NCBI GenBank assembly: GCA_963798505.1
Contig: CAWCTX010000005.1
Location: 248,001-312,000, forward strand
Origin: CAVWSM01 sp963798505
Lineage (GTDB): Bacteria > Actinomycetota > Actinomycetes > Jiangellales > Jiangellaceae
Direction: 5' to 3'
Length of the DNA: 64,000 nt
Shown: piece after piece, positions 48,137-56,541 of the stretch
Position numbering within the stretch: the first letter of the stretch is position 1
How the letters are laid out: the number at the start of each line of letters is the position of its first letter
Position numbers and translations under genes: made by a program
Notes under the pieces: model-generated
The model's database searches: none
The model's input: the letters and a program-made list of their open reading frames with translations, nothing else
Told to the model about the DNA's origin: nothing

Positions 48137-48542
48137 GAGCGGGCTCCGGCAATCGCAGCTCGGGCGCGAATCGGGTGCTGGAGCCCCGCTGGGGCGCCCC
48201 AGCGGTGTGCGGGCGCTGGCGCTCGTCGACGATCTCGCCGTTCTGCACGGTCGGCTCCGCCTGGGTTGGGTCCCATCGCCAGACGTCTGTGCAGGTTCCG
48301 CCTCGAGACAGGTGGAGTCGGGTCTCCGCCAGACCGGACTGCGTCGCCCGGAGACGTTGATGACCTTAGCTCGCCGCACGATCAGCCCGTCGAAGTCGGC
48401 TGGTGACACAAGCCCTTCGCGGGATGTCAAGAGCTCGATCAAATCTGTGGATAACGTGTGGCCGGAAAGCCTTGCTGTGTAAGGGAATCCGGGTATCGGC
48501 GGGTCGCGAGTTCTGTCCGACCCCCCTTGTAGGGTCGACGGT
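48137..48542. other. 406-base intergenic region without a convincing gene; contains a perfect 20-bp palindrome
   Basis: No frame here has a recognisable product. A perfect palindrome CCGCTGGGGCGCCCCAGCGG occupies 48186-48205, 50 bases after the reductase stop, and could help end transcription. The minus strand around 48350-48460 reads like weakly coding sequence (GLVSPADFDGLIVRRAKVI), possibly a gene remnant, but nothing matches a family. A promoter for the next gene probably lies within the last 80 bases. Confidence 0.5.
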
Positions 48543-49986
48543 ATGGAAGCCACGCCGACTCCACCCGCGGTCACCGCGGTGCAGTCCGCGCTGGCCCTCA
48601 TCGACAAGGGCCTGACCGAGCTGCGCGACGCCGACCCGTCGGTGCTCGGCATCGTCGGTGCTGGTCGACTCCTTCGACCAGCTCCTCCGGCTGCGCCGCG
48701 CGACCGAGGCCGCCTACCTCAAGGCTGTTGGGTGAGGTCGACACCCGCAAGGTGGCCACCGACACCGGCGCCCGGTCCACCGCGGAGTGGCTGCGGATGC
48801 GGCACCGGCAGAACGGCAGCGTCCGCGACGTCACCGCGGCGCGGGCGATCGGCCCCGACGGCGACCTGCACCGAGATGGGTGCCGCCCTGGCCGACGGTC
48901 GGGTCTCCCGCGAGCATGTGGATGTGGCGGCCCGCTGCCTGGGCCGGATCCCCGCCCATCTCAAGCAGGAGCAGCGCGGCACGGGTCGCGCGGGTTCCTG
49001 ACCGGGCAGGCCGAGCAGTTCGCGCCCGGTGACTTCGAGATCCTCGCCAAACAGCTGCTTGGAGGTGCTCGACCCCGACGGGTCACGCTCCTTCGACCCC
49101 AACGCGCACGACCGCCGATCCCTGACCAAGGCCGAGGATGCGACCGGGATGCTGGCCGGGCGGTTCCTGCTCGACCAGATCGGCTCGGCCTGGTTCAGCG
49201 CCGCCCTACACCACTACGCCCACCCGAGCCGGCCGCCTGCGGGGTCGACGAACACGGCCAACAAACCCTGACAGATCACCGACACCCGCAGCACCGCGCA
49301 ACGCCATGCCGACGCCCTCGTGCTGATGGCCAAGGCCGCCCTGGCCAATGCCGGGCAACGCGGCGGCGAACCACCCCGGGTCGTGGTGCACACCAACCCC
49401 GACCAACTCGCCGACGCCGCCGCCCATGCACACGACGAGGGTGCCGAGCCCGCCGCCGACAAGGACGACAGCGCGGCCGAGGACGCCGGCCGGCGCGTCC
49501 CGCGTCGTCCGGTGGGGTTGGCCAGCTGTGAGCAGACCGGGCCGCTGTCGCCGTTCGCGCTCGGGGTGTTGTCCTGCGACGCGGTCCTGGAACGCTGCGT
49601 GGTCGGTGCGTTCGGGCAGATCCTCGACTACGGCCGGGCCCGCCGCCTCGCCACCCCGGCGCAGCGCCGCGCCCTGGCCGCCCGCGACGGCGGCTGCGTG
49701 ATCCCCGGCTGCACCGCCCTACCCGCCTGGTGCGACGCCCACCACATCGTGCCGTGGCAGCTGGGCGGGCCGACCGACCTACCGAACCTGGTGCTCGTCT
49801 GCCCGAGGCATCACACCGAGGTCCACCTCGGCCGGTGGACTCCTCCGCAGCCGACACGGACTGCCGTGGGTCATCCCCCCGAAATGGGTCGACCCGCAAC
49901 AACGACCGGTGCGCAACCAACTCCCCGACACCATCAACGCAGCGCACCGACTCGCCCAACAACTCCACTTCGACGACACCGGCTAG
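48543..49986 (+). CDS. DUF222/HNH endonuclease-domain protein, multiply frameshifted
   Basis: This protein of about 480 residues is of the actinobacterial 13E12-like family. The N-terminus MEATPTPPAVTAVQSALALI and the ALADGRVSREHVDVAARCLG segment belong to DUF222. The HNH domain is clean: RLATPAQRRALAARDGGCVI, PGCTALPAWCDAHHIVPWQL and NLVLVCPRHHTEVHLGRW, with the zinc-binding Cys pairs and HH catalytic pair. The tail LPWVIPPKWVDPQQRPVRNQ and AAHRLAQQLHFDDTG ends at TAG 49984-49986. About eight indels are needed. The family is multicopy and its role is unclear. It meets the convergent gene at a shared CTAG. Confidence 0.8.
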
Positions 49987-51041
49987 CCGGTCACCGTGAT
50001 GAGCTTGGTGTCCACGTGAGGTGCGAAGCCCTCTTCACCGCCTGACGGGTCGTCCTCGGTCACCTCGACGATGTAGTCACCCGGCGCGAGCTCGACGGTG
50101 AACTCGAACGGTGAGAGCCGGAACGCCCTCCGCAGCGTTGGTGAAGCTCGACTGGACCTCCGCGCCCGTGTCAGCCGCGAGGACCCGCCAGATCACCGTC
50201 GCCTCGAACGCCGAAGCCTCACCCCTCACCCGCACCGGCGAGGCCACCACATCGCCCTCGCCCGGCGAGTTGATCTGCACAAGCAGTCGTACGGACTCCG
50301 GGTCGGCATTGGTCAACGGCTCGGCGACCGGCGCCGTACCCCAGAGCTCGGCGACGTGCTGGCCGTCGACCAGGATCTGCACGGGCAGCCGCTCACCCAA
50401 CGCAGCCTGCACCGTGAAGATGAGCTGCTCGACTGCGTTCGACGCCTTGTCACCTTGGAGCGACGGCGCCAGGAGCCAGCTCGCCGGACAGGTCGACGGT
50501 GGCCGTCCCGCCCTCCGACTGCACCGATACGACGTCAACCGACGCGTCCCAGAAGGTTGTGTAGTCGGGATCGGCCGGGCCGTCGCGCATCAGTTCGAGG
50601 GCAGCCTCTGCGTTGCTGCGACCAGAGGTCGTCGAGCGGAACTCTCGCGCCAACCGCAGTCCCTGCTCGGTGTTGACGGAGAAGTAGACAGGGACGGCTC
50701 GCCGCTCACCCGGCGGAAGCGTGGTCACGTCCGGCGTCGGCTCTGTGGTCGGTGGGGCCGGCGTCGTCGGCTCGTCGGTGGGGGACGCAGGTGACGACGT
50801 GCCGGTGCCCGCCGGAGTCACCACGTCAGGGCTGTCCGTCAGGGCCGATCGCGACCGCGACCCCGACCGCGGCCGCCGCAAGCCCGGCCGCGCCCGCCAA
50901 GGCAAGCCGCACCCGCCTGCGCGCCGCCCCCGCCGTGCGCAACTGGATCCGCGACAGCCCGTCGCCCGCCACCTCGACCTGGGACGCCTCGCGCTCCAGA
51001 CTCTGGCGAAGGGCCTCCTCCCAGCGCTCGTCGCCGTTCAT
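49983..51041 (-). CDS. GerMN plus Gmad2 domain membrane protein (frameshifted), sigE partner
   Basis: This protein has about 350 residues after repair. MNGDERWEEALRQSLEREAS precedes a membrane helix (VRLALAGAAGLAAAAVGVAV). A frame change near 50840 leads to a Thr/Pro-rich linker and the GerMN domain (RRAVPVYFSVNTEQGLRLAR, then AALELMRDGPADPDY). A second change near 50480 leads to VEQLIFTVQAALGERLPVQI, and a third near 50125 to the end of the Gmad2 immunoglobulin-like domain (LSPFEFTVELAPGDYIVEVT, ending KLITVTG). The start overlaps the sigma factor stop. GerMN and Gmad2 occur in spore-germination proteins but also in non-sporulating actinobacteria, where the function is unknown. Confidence 0.82.
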
Positions 51042-51541
51042 CGCGCACCTCCCAGGCTCTCTCGCAGGGCCGCCGCCGCACGCGACGCGTGACTCTTCAC
51101 CGCGCCGCGGCTGATGCCCATCGCCGCCGCGATCTCCGCTTCCGACAGATCGAGGTAGTAGCGGAGCACCATCGCCTCCCGCTGCCGGTCGGGCAGCTCC
51201 CGCAACGCCGCCATCACGCGGTTCTGCTCAGCCGTGGCGAGCACGTACGACTCCGCGCTCGGCCCCGCTCCGGGAGCCGGCTCGGGATGCCGTTCGACCA
51301 CCTTCCGGTGACGTAGTGCCGATCGTGACCGGTTGACGACGCTCGTACGCAGGTAGGCGAGCGCCTTGTCTGGATTGCGCAGCCGCCACCATCGACCGTG
51401 CATCGCCACGAAGGCGTCCTGCACGACCTCCTCGGCCTGGCCGACGTCGCGCAGCAGGAGCGTGGCCAGCCGGACCAGCGGCCGATAGTGCGCGGTGTAG
51501 AGCTTCGTGACCGCCTCGTCGGCGCCCCACGACTCCTCCAC
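51038..51541 (-). CDS. SigE-family ECF RNA polymerase sigma factor
   Basis: This 167-residue sigma factor has region 2 (LYTAHYRPLVRLATLLLRDV, then AEEVVQDAFVAMHGRWWRLR and ALAYLRTSVVNRSRSALRHR) and region 4 (LPDRQREAMVLRYYLDLSEA, ending AMGISRGAVKSHASRAAAAL). The start GTG at 51541 is preceded by GAAGGG; a GTG at 51592 adds 17 residues without a ribosome site. It is the SigE/ECF56-like group common in actinobacteria, usually coupled to a membrane protein, here the GerMN-Gmad2 gene starting at its stop. That neighbour may act as an anti-sigma-like partner. Confidence 0.92.
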   Translation of the reverse strand: MEESWGADEAVTKLYTAHYRPLVRLATLLLRDVGQAEEVVQDAFVAMHGRWWRLRNPDKALAYLRTSVVNRSRSALRHRKVVERHPEPAPGAGPSAESYVLATAEQNRVMAALRELPDRQREAMVLRYYLDLSEAEIAAAMGISRGAVKSHASRAAAALRESLGGAR

Positions 51542-51665
51542 GCCCGACCACCCTTCGCCGCTCCTGCCAAGTGTGGCCGCAGAGTTCCCCACACTCAGCG
51601 GACGCGCGACCGGCGTGTCTGGTTTACACCTCAGCGTCTCGATCTTGCCTGATTAGGATCGGGCT

Positions 51666-52013
51666 GTGACCGCCGACCAGAGCTGCCTGTTCTGCCGCAT
51701 CGTCGCGGGGGAGATCCCCGCCGACCTGGTCCGTGAGTCCGACCACACGGTGGCCTTCCGCGACATCAACCCGCAGGCGCCGGTGCACGTGCTCGTCGTG
51801 CCGCGCGACCACCTGCCCAACGCCGCTGCCCTGGCGGAGGCCGATCGCACGCTTGCGGGCACGCTGCTCGCCGACGCGGCCGCCGTGGCGGAGCAGGAGG
51901 GCCTGTCCGACTACCGACTGGTGCTCAACACCGGACCGCAGGCTGGGCAGAGCGTCTTCCACGTACACGCGCACGTGCTCGGTGGGCGCGACCTCGGTTG
52001 GCCACCCGGCTGA
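51666..52013 (+). CDS. HIT-family (HINT-like) nucleotide hydrolase
   Basis: This 115-residue histidine triad protein starts at GTG (TADQSCLFCRIVAGEIPADL). It carries the zinc-like C-x2-C, the DINPQAPVHVLVVPRDHLPN strand and the catalytic HVHAHVLGG triad. The family hydrolyses AMP-linked phosphoramidates. It is the usual gene upstream of phoH in actinobacteria. The frame is intact. Confidence 0.93.
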   Translation: MTADQSCLFCRIVAGEIPADLVRESDHTVAFRDINPQAPVHVLVVPRDHLPNAAALAEADRTLAGTLLADAAAVAEQEGLSDYRLVLNTGPQAGQSVFHVHAHVLGGRDLGWPPG

Positions 52014-52115
52014 GCCGGGAATCGTCCGGGCTGCGCGGAGGCTCGCTCGCTACCATGGTCGGGTCCCTCGTATCCGAGACAGAGAGCAGTGTGAGCAGGC
52101 CCGGCCGGGCCACCC

Positions 52116-53132
52116 ATGACCGAGACCACCGCGGCCAGACATCGCATCGTTGTCCCGTCCAGCATCCCGATGGTGAGCCTGCTCGGGACGGCGGACACCA
52201 ACCTCAAGGTCGTCGAGGACGCGTTCCCCACCGTCGACATCGCGGTGCGTGGGGATGAGATCACCCTCACCGGGGAGCCCGGCGACATCGCCCTTGTCGA
52301 GCGCCTGATCGACGAGCTCATCGCCGTGGTGCGCACCGGACAAGGGCTGTCGGCGGAGTCGGTCGAGCGCGCCATCGCGATGCTCCGCGAGCGCACCTTG
52401 GAGCGGCCGGCCGACGTACTCACGCTCAACATCCTGTCCAACCGCGGTCGCACGATTCGGCCCAAGACGCTCAACCAGAAGCGTTACGTCGACGCGATCG
52501 ACAAGCACACCATCGTCTTCAGCATCGGGCCGGCCGGCACCGGCAAGACCTACCTCGCGGTCGCCAAGGCCGTGCAGGCGCTGCAGGCCAAGCAGGTCAC
52601 GCGCATCATCCTCACGCGGCCCGCGGTCGAGGCGGGGGAGCGGCTCGGGTTCCTGCCGGGCACGTTGAGCGAGAAGATCGACCCTTACCTGCGCCCGCTC
52701 TACGACGCGCTGCACGACATGATGGATCCGGCGACCATCCCGCGGCTCATGACGGAGGGCACGATCGAGGTCGCACCGCTGGCGTACATGCGAGGACGCT
52801 CGTTGAATGACGCCTTCATCATCCTCGACGAGGCGCAGAACACCTCACCCGAGCAGATGAAGATGTTCCTCACCCGGCTCGGCTTCGGCTCCAAGATGGT
52901 GGTCACCGGGGACATCACGCAGATCGACCTGCCCACCGGCACCTCGAGCGGGCTCAAGATCGTCCAGGGCATCTTGAGCGCTATCGAGGACGTCCACTTC
53001 ACCCGGCTCACGAGCCACGACGTCGTCCGGCACCAGCTCGTGGGCCGCATCGTCGACGCCTACGGTCGCTGGGACGCCGAGCAGACCGCAGGACGAGGCG
53101 TGCAGGCGCGGCGGCCCGGACGCCGGTCCTGA
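52116..53132 (+). CDS. phoH: PhoH family ATPase
   Basis: This 338-residue protein starts MTETTAARHRIVVPSSIPMV. It has a KH-like N-terminal region (VRGDEITLTGEPGDIALVER), then the P-loop FSIGPAGTGKTYLAVAKAVQ, RPAVEAGERLGFLPGTLSEK, the Walker B FIILDEAQNTSPEQMKMFLT and VVTGDITQIDLPTG. It is a PhoL-type ATPase associated with ribosome or RNA metabolism together with YbeY. YbeY follows 16 bases downstream. Confidence 0.94.
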   Translation: MTETTAARHRIVVPSSIPMVSLLGTADTNLKVVEDAFPTVDIAVRGDEITLTGEPGDIALVERLIDELIAVVRTGQGLSAESVERAIAMLRERTLERPADVLTLNILSNRGRTIRPKTLNQKRYVDAIDKHTIVFSIGPAGTGKTYLAVAKAVQALQAKQVTRIILTRPAVEAGERLGFLPGTLSEKIDPYLRPLYDALHDMMDPATIPRLMTEGTIEVAPLAYMRGRSLNDAFIILDEAQNTSPEQMKMFLTRLGFGSKMVVTGDITQIDLPTGTSSGLKIVQGILSAIEDVHFTRLTSHDVVRHQLVGRIVDAYGRWDAEQTAGRGVQARRPGRRS

Positions 53133-53148
53133 CGCAGAGGCGCACACC

Positions 53149-53613
53149 GTGAGCATCGAGATCAACAACGAGACCGACGCTACCGTCGACGAGCGTGCCC
53201 TCGCCGAGCTGGCACGCTTCATGCTCGACGCGCTGCGCATCCACCCACAGGCCGAGCTGTCGCTGATCCTCGTCGACACCTCGGCCATGGAGCAGCTGCA
53301 CATGCAGTGGATGGACGAGCCAGGACCGACCGACGTGCTGTCGTTCCCGATGGACGAGCTGCGGCCGACCGCCGACGGTGAGGATCCGGCACCCGGGCTG
53401 CTCGGCGACGTCGTCCTGTGCCCGGAGGTCGCCGAGCGACAGGCGGCGCGCGCCGGACACAGCACCGAGGACGAGCTGCACCTGCTGACCACGCACGGCA
53501 TCTTGCACCTGCTCGGCTACGACCACGCCGAGCCCGACGAGGAGAAGGAGATGTTCGGCCTGCAGAACCGCCTGCTAGCCGACTGGCGGGCCGCCCGCGG
53601 GCAGCGTCGATGA
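53149..53613 (+). CDS. ybeY: Endoribonuclease YbeY
   Basis: This 154-residue metalloprotein begins with GTG (SIEINNETDATVDERALAEL). The zinc motif HGILHLLGYDHAEPDEEKEM is complete (three His). It has the PTDVLSFPMDELRP segment of the family. It matures 16S rRNA and takes part in ribosome quality control. The stop overlaps the start of the CBS-domain gene (ATGA). Confidence 0.95.
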   Translation: MSIEINNETDATVDERALAELARFMLDALRIHPQAELSLILVDTSAMEQLHMQWMDEPGPTDVLSFPMDELRPTADGEDPAPGLLGDVVLCPEVAERQAARAGHSTEDELHLLTTHGILHLLGYDHAEPDEEKEMFGLQNRLLADWRAARGQRR

Positions 53614-54911
53614 CCTCCACCGATGCCTGGCTGCTCGTCGGCGTGGTCCTCCTCGTCGTTGTCGCGGCGCTGCTTGCGGCTGCCGAAGCTGCACTCTCGA
53701 CGATCTCCAGGGCGCGCGCCGACAGCCTGGTGCGTGACGGCCGCCGGGGCGCCGAGCGACTCCGCCGGGTGGCCGAGGACGCGCCGCCCTACGTCAACAC
53801 GGCGCTGCTACTCCGCGTGGTGTGCGAGGTCTCCGCGGTCGTCATCGTCGCCCTCGCCGTGCGCGACGAGTTCAGCTCAGCGTGGGTGGCCGGCGTCGTG
53901 ACCGCGGCGGTCATGGTGCTCGTGCTGTTCGTCGTCATCGGCGTGGCACCGCGCACGATCGGCCGCCAGCACGCGGAGCAGGTCGCCTTGGTAGCGGCCG
54001 GCCCGGTGACCCTGCTCACGCGGCTGCTCGGACCGCTGTCGTCTCTGCTCATCCTCATCGGCAACGCCGTCACGCCGGGCAAGGGCTTCCGCGAGGGACC
54101 GTTTGCCACGGAGGCGGAGCTGCGCGAGCTGGTCGACTTCGCCGAGCAGTCGCAGGTCATCGAGTCCGAAGAGCGCAAGATGATCCACTCCGTCTTCGAG
54201 CTCGGCGACACCATCGTCCGCGAGGTCATGGTGCCGCGCACCGATGTGGTGTTCATCGAGCGGCACAAGACACTGCGCCAGTTCATGTCGCTCGCCCTGC
54301 GCAGCGGGTTCAGCCGCATCCCGGTCGTCGGTGACAACATCGACGACGTCATCGGCATCGCCTATCTCAAGGACGTCTCCCGGCGCATGTACGACAGTCG
54401 CGAGGCGGAGAACGCCGAGCGCGTCGACTCGGTCATGCGAAAAGCCGTGTTCGTGCCCGACTCCAAGCCCGTCGACGAGCTGCTCCGCGACATGCAGGCG
54501 GCCCATACCCATGTCGCGATCGTCGTCGACGAGTACGGCGGCACGGCCGGCATCGTCACCATCGAGGACATCCTCGAGGAGATCGTGGGCGAGATCACCG
54601 ACGAGTACGACGCCGATGCCACCCCCGTCGAGCGGCTCAGCGACGACGAGGTGCGGGTCAGCTCGCGTCTGCACGTCGAGGACCTCGGCAAGCTGTTCGA
54701 CATCGACCTCCACGACGACGACGTCGACAGCGTGGGCGGGCTGCTGGCCAAGCATCTCGGCCGGGTGCCGATCCCGGGCGCCGGCGTCCAGGTCGGCGGG
54801 CTCCAGCTCGTCGCCGAGTCGACAGCAGGGCGGCGCAACCGCATCGACACCGTCCTCGTCACCCGCGTTCGCGAGATGGCCGATGACACGCCGGGGGAGG
54901 CCCGCGGATGA
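53610..54911 (+). CDS. Haemolysin-family CNNM/CBS/CorC-HlyC membrane protein
   Basis: This 433-residue protein has three to four N-terminal helices of a CNNM domain (WLLVGVVLLVVVAALLAAAE; VTAAVMVLVLFVVIGVAPRT). Two CBS motifs follow (VREVMVPRTDVVFIERHKTL and VDSVMRKAVFVPDSKPVDEL), then a CorC/HlyC transporter-associated domain (VRVSSRLHVEDLGKLFDIDL). The conserved DEYGGTAGIVTIEDILEEIV sits between them. Homologues take part in magnesium or cobalt transport; direct function is unproven. It is co-transcribed with ybeY and the cytidine-deaminase-like gene. Confidence 0.92.
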   Translation: MTSTDAWLLVGVVLLVVVAALLAAAEAALSTISRARADSLVRDGRRGAERLRRVAEDAPPYVNTALLLRVVCEVSAVVIVALAVRDEFSSAWVAGVVTAAVMVLVLFVVIGVAPRTIGRQHAEQVALVAAGPVTLLTRLLGPLSSLLILIGNAVTPGKGFREGPFATEAELRELVDFAEQSQVIESEERKMIHSVFELGDTIVREVMVPRTDVVFIERHKTLRQFMSLALRSGFSRIPVVGDNIDDVIGIAYLKDVSRRMYDSREAENAERVDSVMRKAVFVPDSKPVDELLRDMQAAHTHVAIVVDEYGGTAGIVTIEDILEEIVGEITDEYDADATPVERLSDDEVRVSSRLHVEDLGKLFDIDLHDDDVDSVGGLLAKHLGRVPIPGAGVQVGGLQLVAESTAGRRNRIDTVLVTRVREMADDTPGEARG

Positions 54912-55247
54912 CCGAGCTCGACCCGGAGGACGCCAAGATCGTCACGCTGGCGCGGGCCGCGCGAGCCCGTACGAATGCTGCCGAGGGTGCGGCGGTCCGC
55001 GACACCGACGGCCGTACCTATGCGGCAGTGACAGTCGCGTTGCCGTCACTCCGGTTGTCCGCGCTCGAGGTGGCCGTGGCGATGGCGGTCTCCAGCGGGG
55101 CGCCCGGTCTGGAAGCCGCGGCGGTGGTCACCGACGACGCTCCGTCGCGGACGCGCGCTCGACGCCGTACGTGATCTCGGCGGCCCCGGGACGCCCGTCT
55201 TTGTCGCGACGCCGGCCGGCGCGGTGCGTGAGAGGCTGCCCGTGTGA
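54908..55247 (+). CDS. Cytidine-deaminase-like protein, Rv2365c type (one frameshift)
   Basis: This protein of about 112 residues lies between the CBS gene and era, exactly like M. tuberculosis Rv2365c. It starts ATG (TELDPEDAKIVTLARAARAR) overlapping the previous stop. It reads GRTYAAVTVALPSLRLSALE and GLEAAAVVTDD, then shifts frame near 55145 and continues ALDAVRDLGGPGTPVFVATP to a TGA (55245-55247) that overlaps the era GTG. The deaminase fold is suggested by the order of strands and helices. No Cys is present in the reconstructed protein, so the zinc site of true cytidine deaminases is missing and catalysis is doubtful. Confidence 0.78.
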
Positions 55248-56182
55248 CGGGGCTGTTCGACGTACCCGAGGGATACCGGTCAGGCTTCGCCTGCTTCGTC
55301 GGCCGCCCCAACGCCGGCAAGTCGACCCTCACCAATGCCCTTGTCGGCGAGAAGGTCGCCATCATCTCCGACAAGCCGCAGACCACCCGGCACACCATCC
55401 GCGGCATCGTGCACCGGCCCGACGCGCAGCTCGTGCTGGTCGACACGCCTGGGCTGCACAAGCCGCGCACGCTGCTCGGCCAGCGGCTCAACGACCTCGT
55501 CCGCACGACGTGGTCCGAGGTCGACGCCATCGGGTTCTGCCTGCCCGCCGACCAGAAGCTGGGGCCCGGCGACCGATTCATCGCGCAGGAGCTCTCGCAG
55601 GTCCGCCGCACGCCCAAGGTCGCGATCGTGACCAAGACCGACCTCGTATCCCCCGATCGAGTCGGCGAGCAGCTCGTCGCCGCGAGCGAGCTCGGTGCCG
55701 AGCTCGGCATCGAGTGGGCCGAGGTGGTGCCCGTGTCGGCGCTGGCAGGAGACCAGCTGGGACTGCTCGCCGACCTGCTCGTGGCCCAGATGCCGGAGGG
55801 CTGGCCGCTGTATCCGGAAGGGGATCTCACCGACGAGCCGGAGGAGACTCTCGTCGCGGAGCTCATCCGGGAGGCGGCGCTGGAAGGGGTGCGTGACGAG
55901 CTGCCGCACTCGATCGCCGTAGTCGTCGAGGAGATGATTCCTCGCGAGGACCGGCCCCAAGACAAGCCGCTGCTCGACGTGCACGCCAACCTGTTCGTTG
56001 AGCGCGACAGCCAGAAGGCGATCGTGATAGGTCGCGGTGGTTCGCGGTTGCGCGCGGTCGGCACCAAGGCGCGCAAGCACATCGAGGCGTTGCTCGGCAC
56101 CCCGATCTACCTCGACCTGCACGTCAAGGTGGCCAAGGACTGGCAGCGCGACCCCAAACAGCTGCGCCGCCTGGGGTTCTGA
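55244..56182 (+). CDS. era: GTPase Era
   Basis: This 312-residue GTPase starts at GTG (TGLFDVPEGYRSGFACFVGR). G1 is GRPNAGKSTLTNALVGEKVA; then IISDKPQTTRHTIRGIVHRP, the G3 motif VDTPGLHKPRTLLGQRLNDL, and G4 as TKTDLV. The C-terminal KH domain includes IVIGRGGSRLRAVGTKARKH. Era binds the 3' end of 16S rRNA during 30S assembly. It is translationally coupled to the cytidine-deaminase-like gene. It is the last gene of the phoH operon, with a convergent neighbour six bases on. Confidence 0.97.
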   Translation: MTGLFDVPEGYRSGFACFVGRPNAGKSTLTNALVGEKVAIISDKPQTTRHTIRGIVHRPDAQLVLVDTPGLHKPRTLLGQRLNDLVRTTWSEVDAIGFCLPADQKLGPGDRFIAQELSQVRRTPKVAIVTKTDLVSPDRVGEQLVAASELGAELGIEWAEVVPVSALAGDQLGLLADLLVAQMPEGWPLYPEGDLTDEPEETLVAELIREAALEGVRDELPHSIAVVVEEMIPREDRPQDKPLLDVHANLFVERDSQKAIVIGRGGSRLRAVGTKARKHIEALLGTPIYLDLHVKVAKDWQRDPKQLRRLGF

Positions 56183-56188
56183 GCGCTG

Positions 56189-56524
56189 TCAGACGTCGGG
56201 ATGCTCGGCGAGCAGTCGCTTGCCTGCCCGCAGCCGCCACGCCGTGGCCAACCACTCGGCGACCAGATCGGCGTCGTCGGTCTCTGCGAACCGCAAGGTC
56301 GTCCACCCTTGCCGGCCCCACGCGTTGTCGATCGCCTCGGCCGCGGGGGTGAGTGCGACGATCTCCTGCTGCGTCTCGGGCGTGAGGCGCAGGTTGACGG
56401 TGTCGTCCTCGCCGATGGTGGCGAAGATCTTGCCACCGCACTTCCACGCCGTACGTTCGAAGTGCGGCGCGCTGTCGACGTCGGGTAGCCGACGCAGCAG
56501 AGTCTCCACGGCAGCGCGGTTCAT
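56189..56524 (-). CDS. MmcQ/YjbR family protein
   Basis: This 111-residue protein begins MNRAAVETLLRRLPDVDSAP. It has the YjbR pattern AWKCGGKIFATIGEDDTVNL, followed by RLTPETQQEIVAL and WTTLRFAETDDADLVAEWLA. The fold is a double-wing CyaY-like domain; DNA binding has been proposed for the family but the function is unclear. It is the second gene of a leftward pair with the GNAT protein. The ATG at 56524 is chosen because upstream in-frame residues are Arg/Gly-rich. Confidence 0.88.
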   Translation of the reverse strand: MNRAAVETLLRRLPDVDSAPHFERTAWKCGGKIFATIGEDDTVNLRLTPETQQEIVALTPAAEAIDNAWGRQGWTTLRFAETDDADLVAEWLATAWRLRAGKRLLAEHPDV

Positions 56525-56541
56525 GACGTGAGCCTGGCGTG

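Noticed and set aside
46736..48652. 638-residue minus-strand frame over rsmE and the reductase
   Set aside because: It is antisense to two clear genes. Only the stretch near 48350-48460 looked faintly protein-like, and it has no recognisable start, motif or family.
48543..49986. DUF222/HNH gene as a mobile element or homing endonuclease
   Set aside because: There are no terminal repeats, target duplication or intron signature. The family is a dispersed actinobacterial gene family, so I called it only as a gene.
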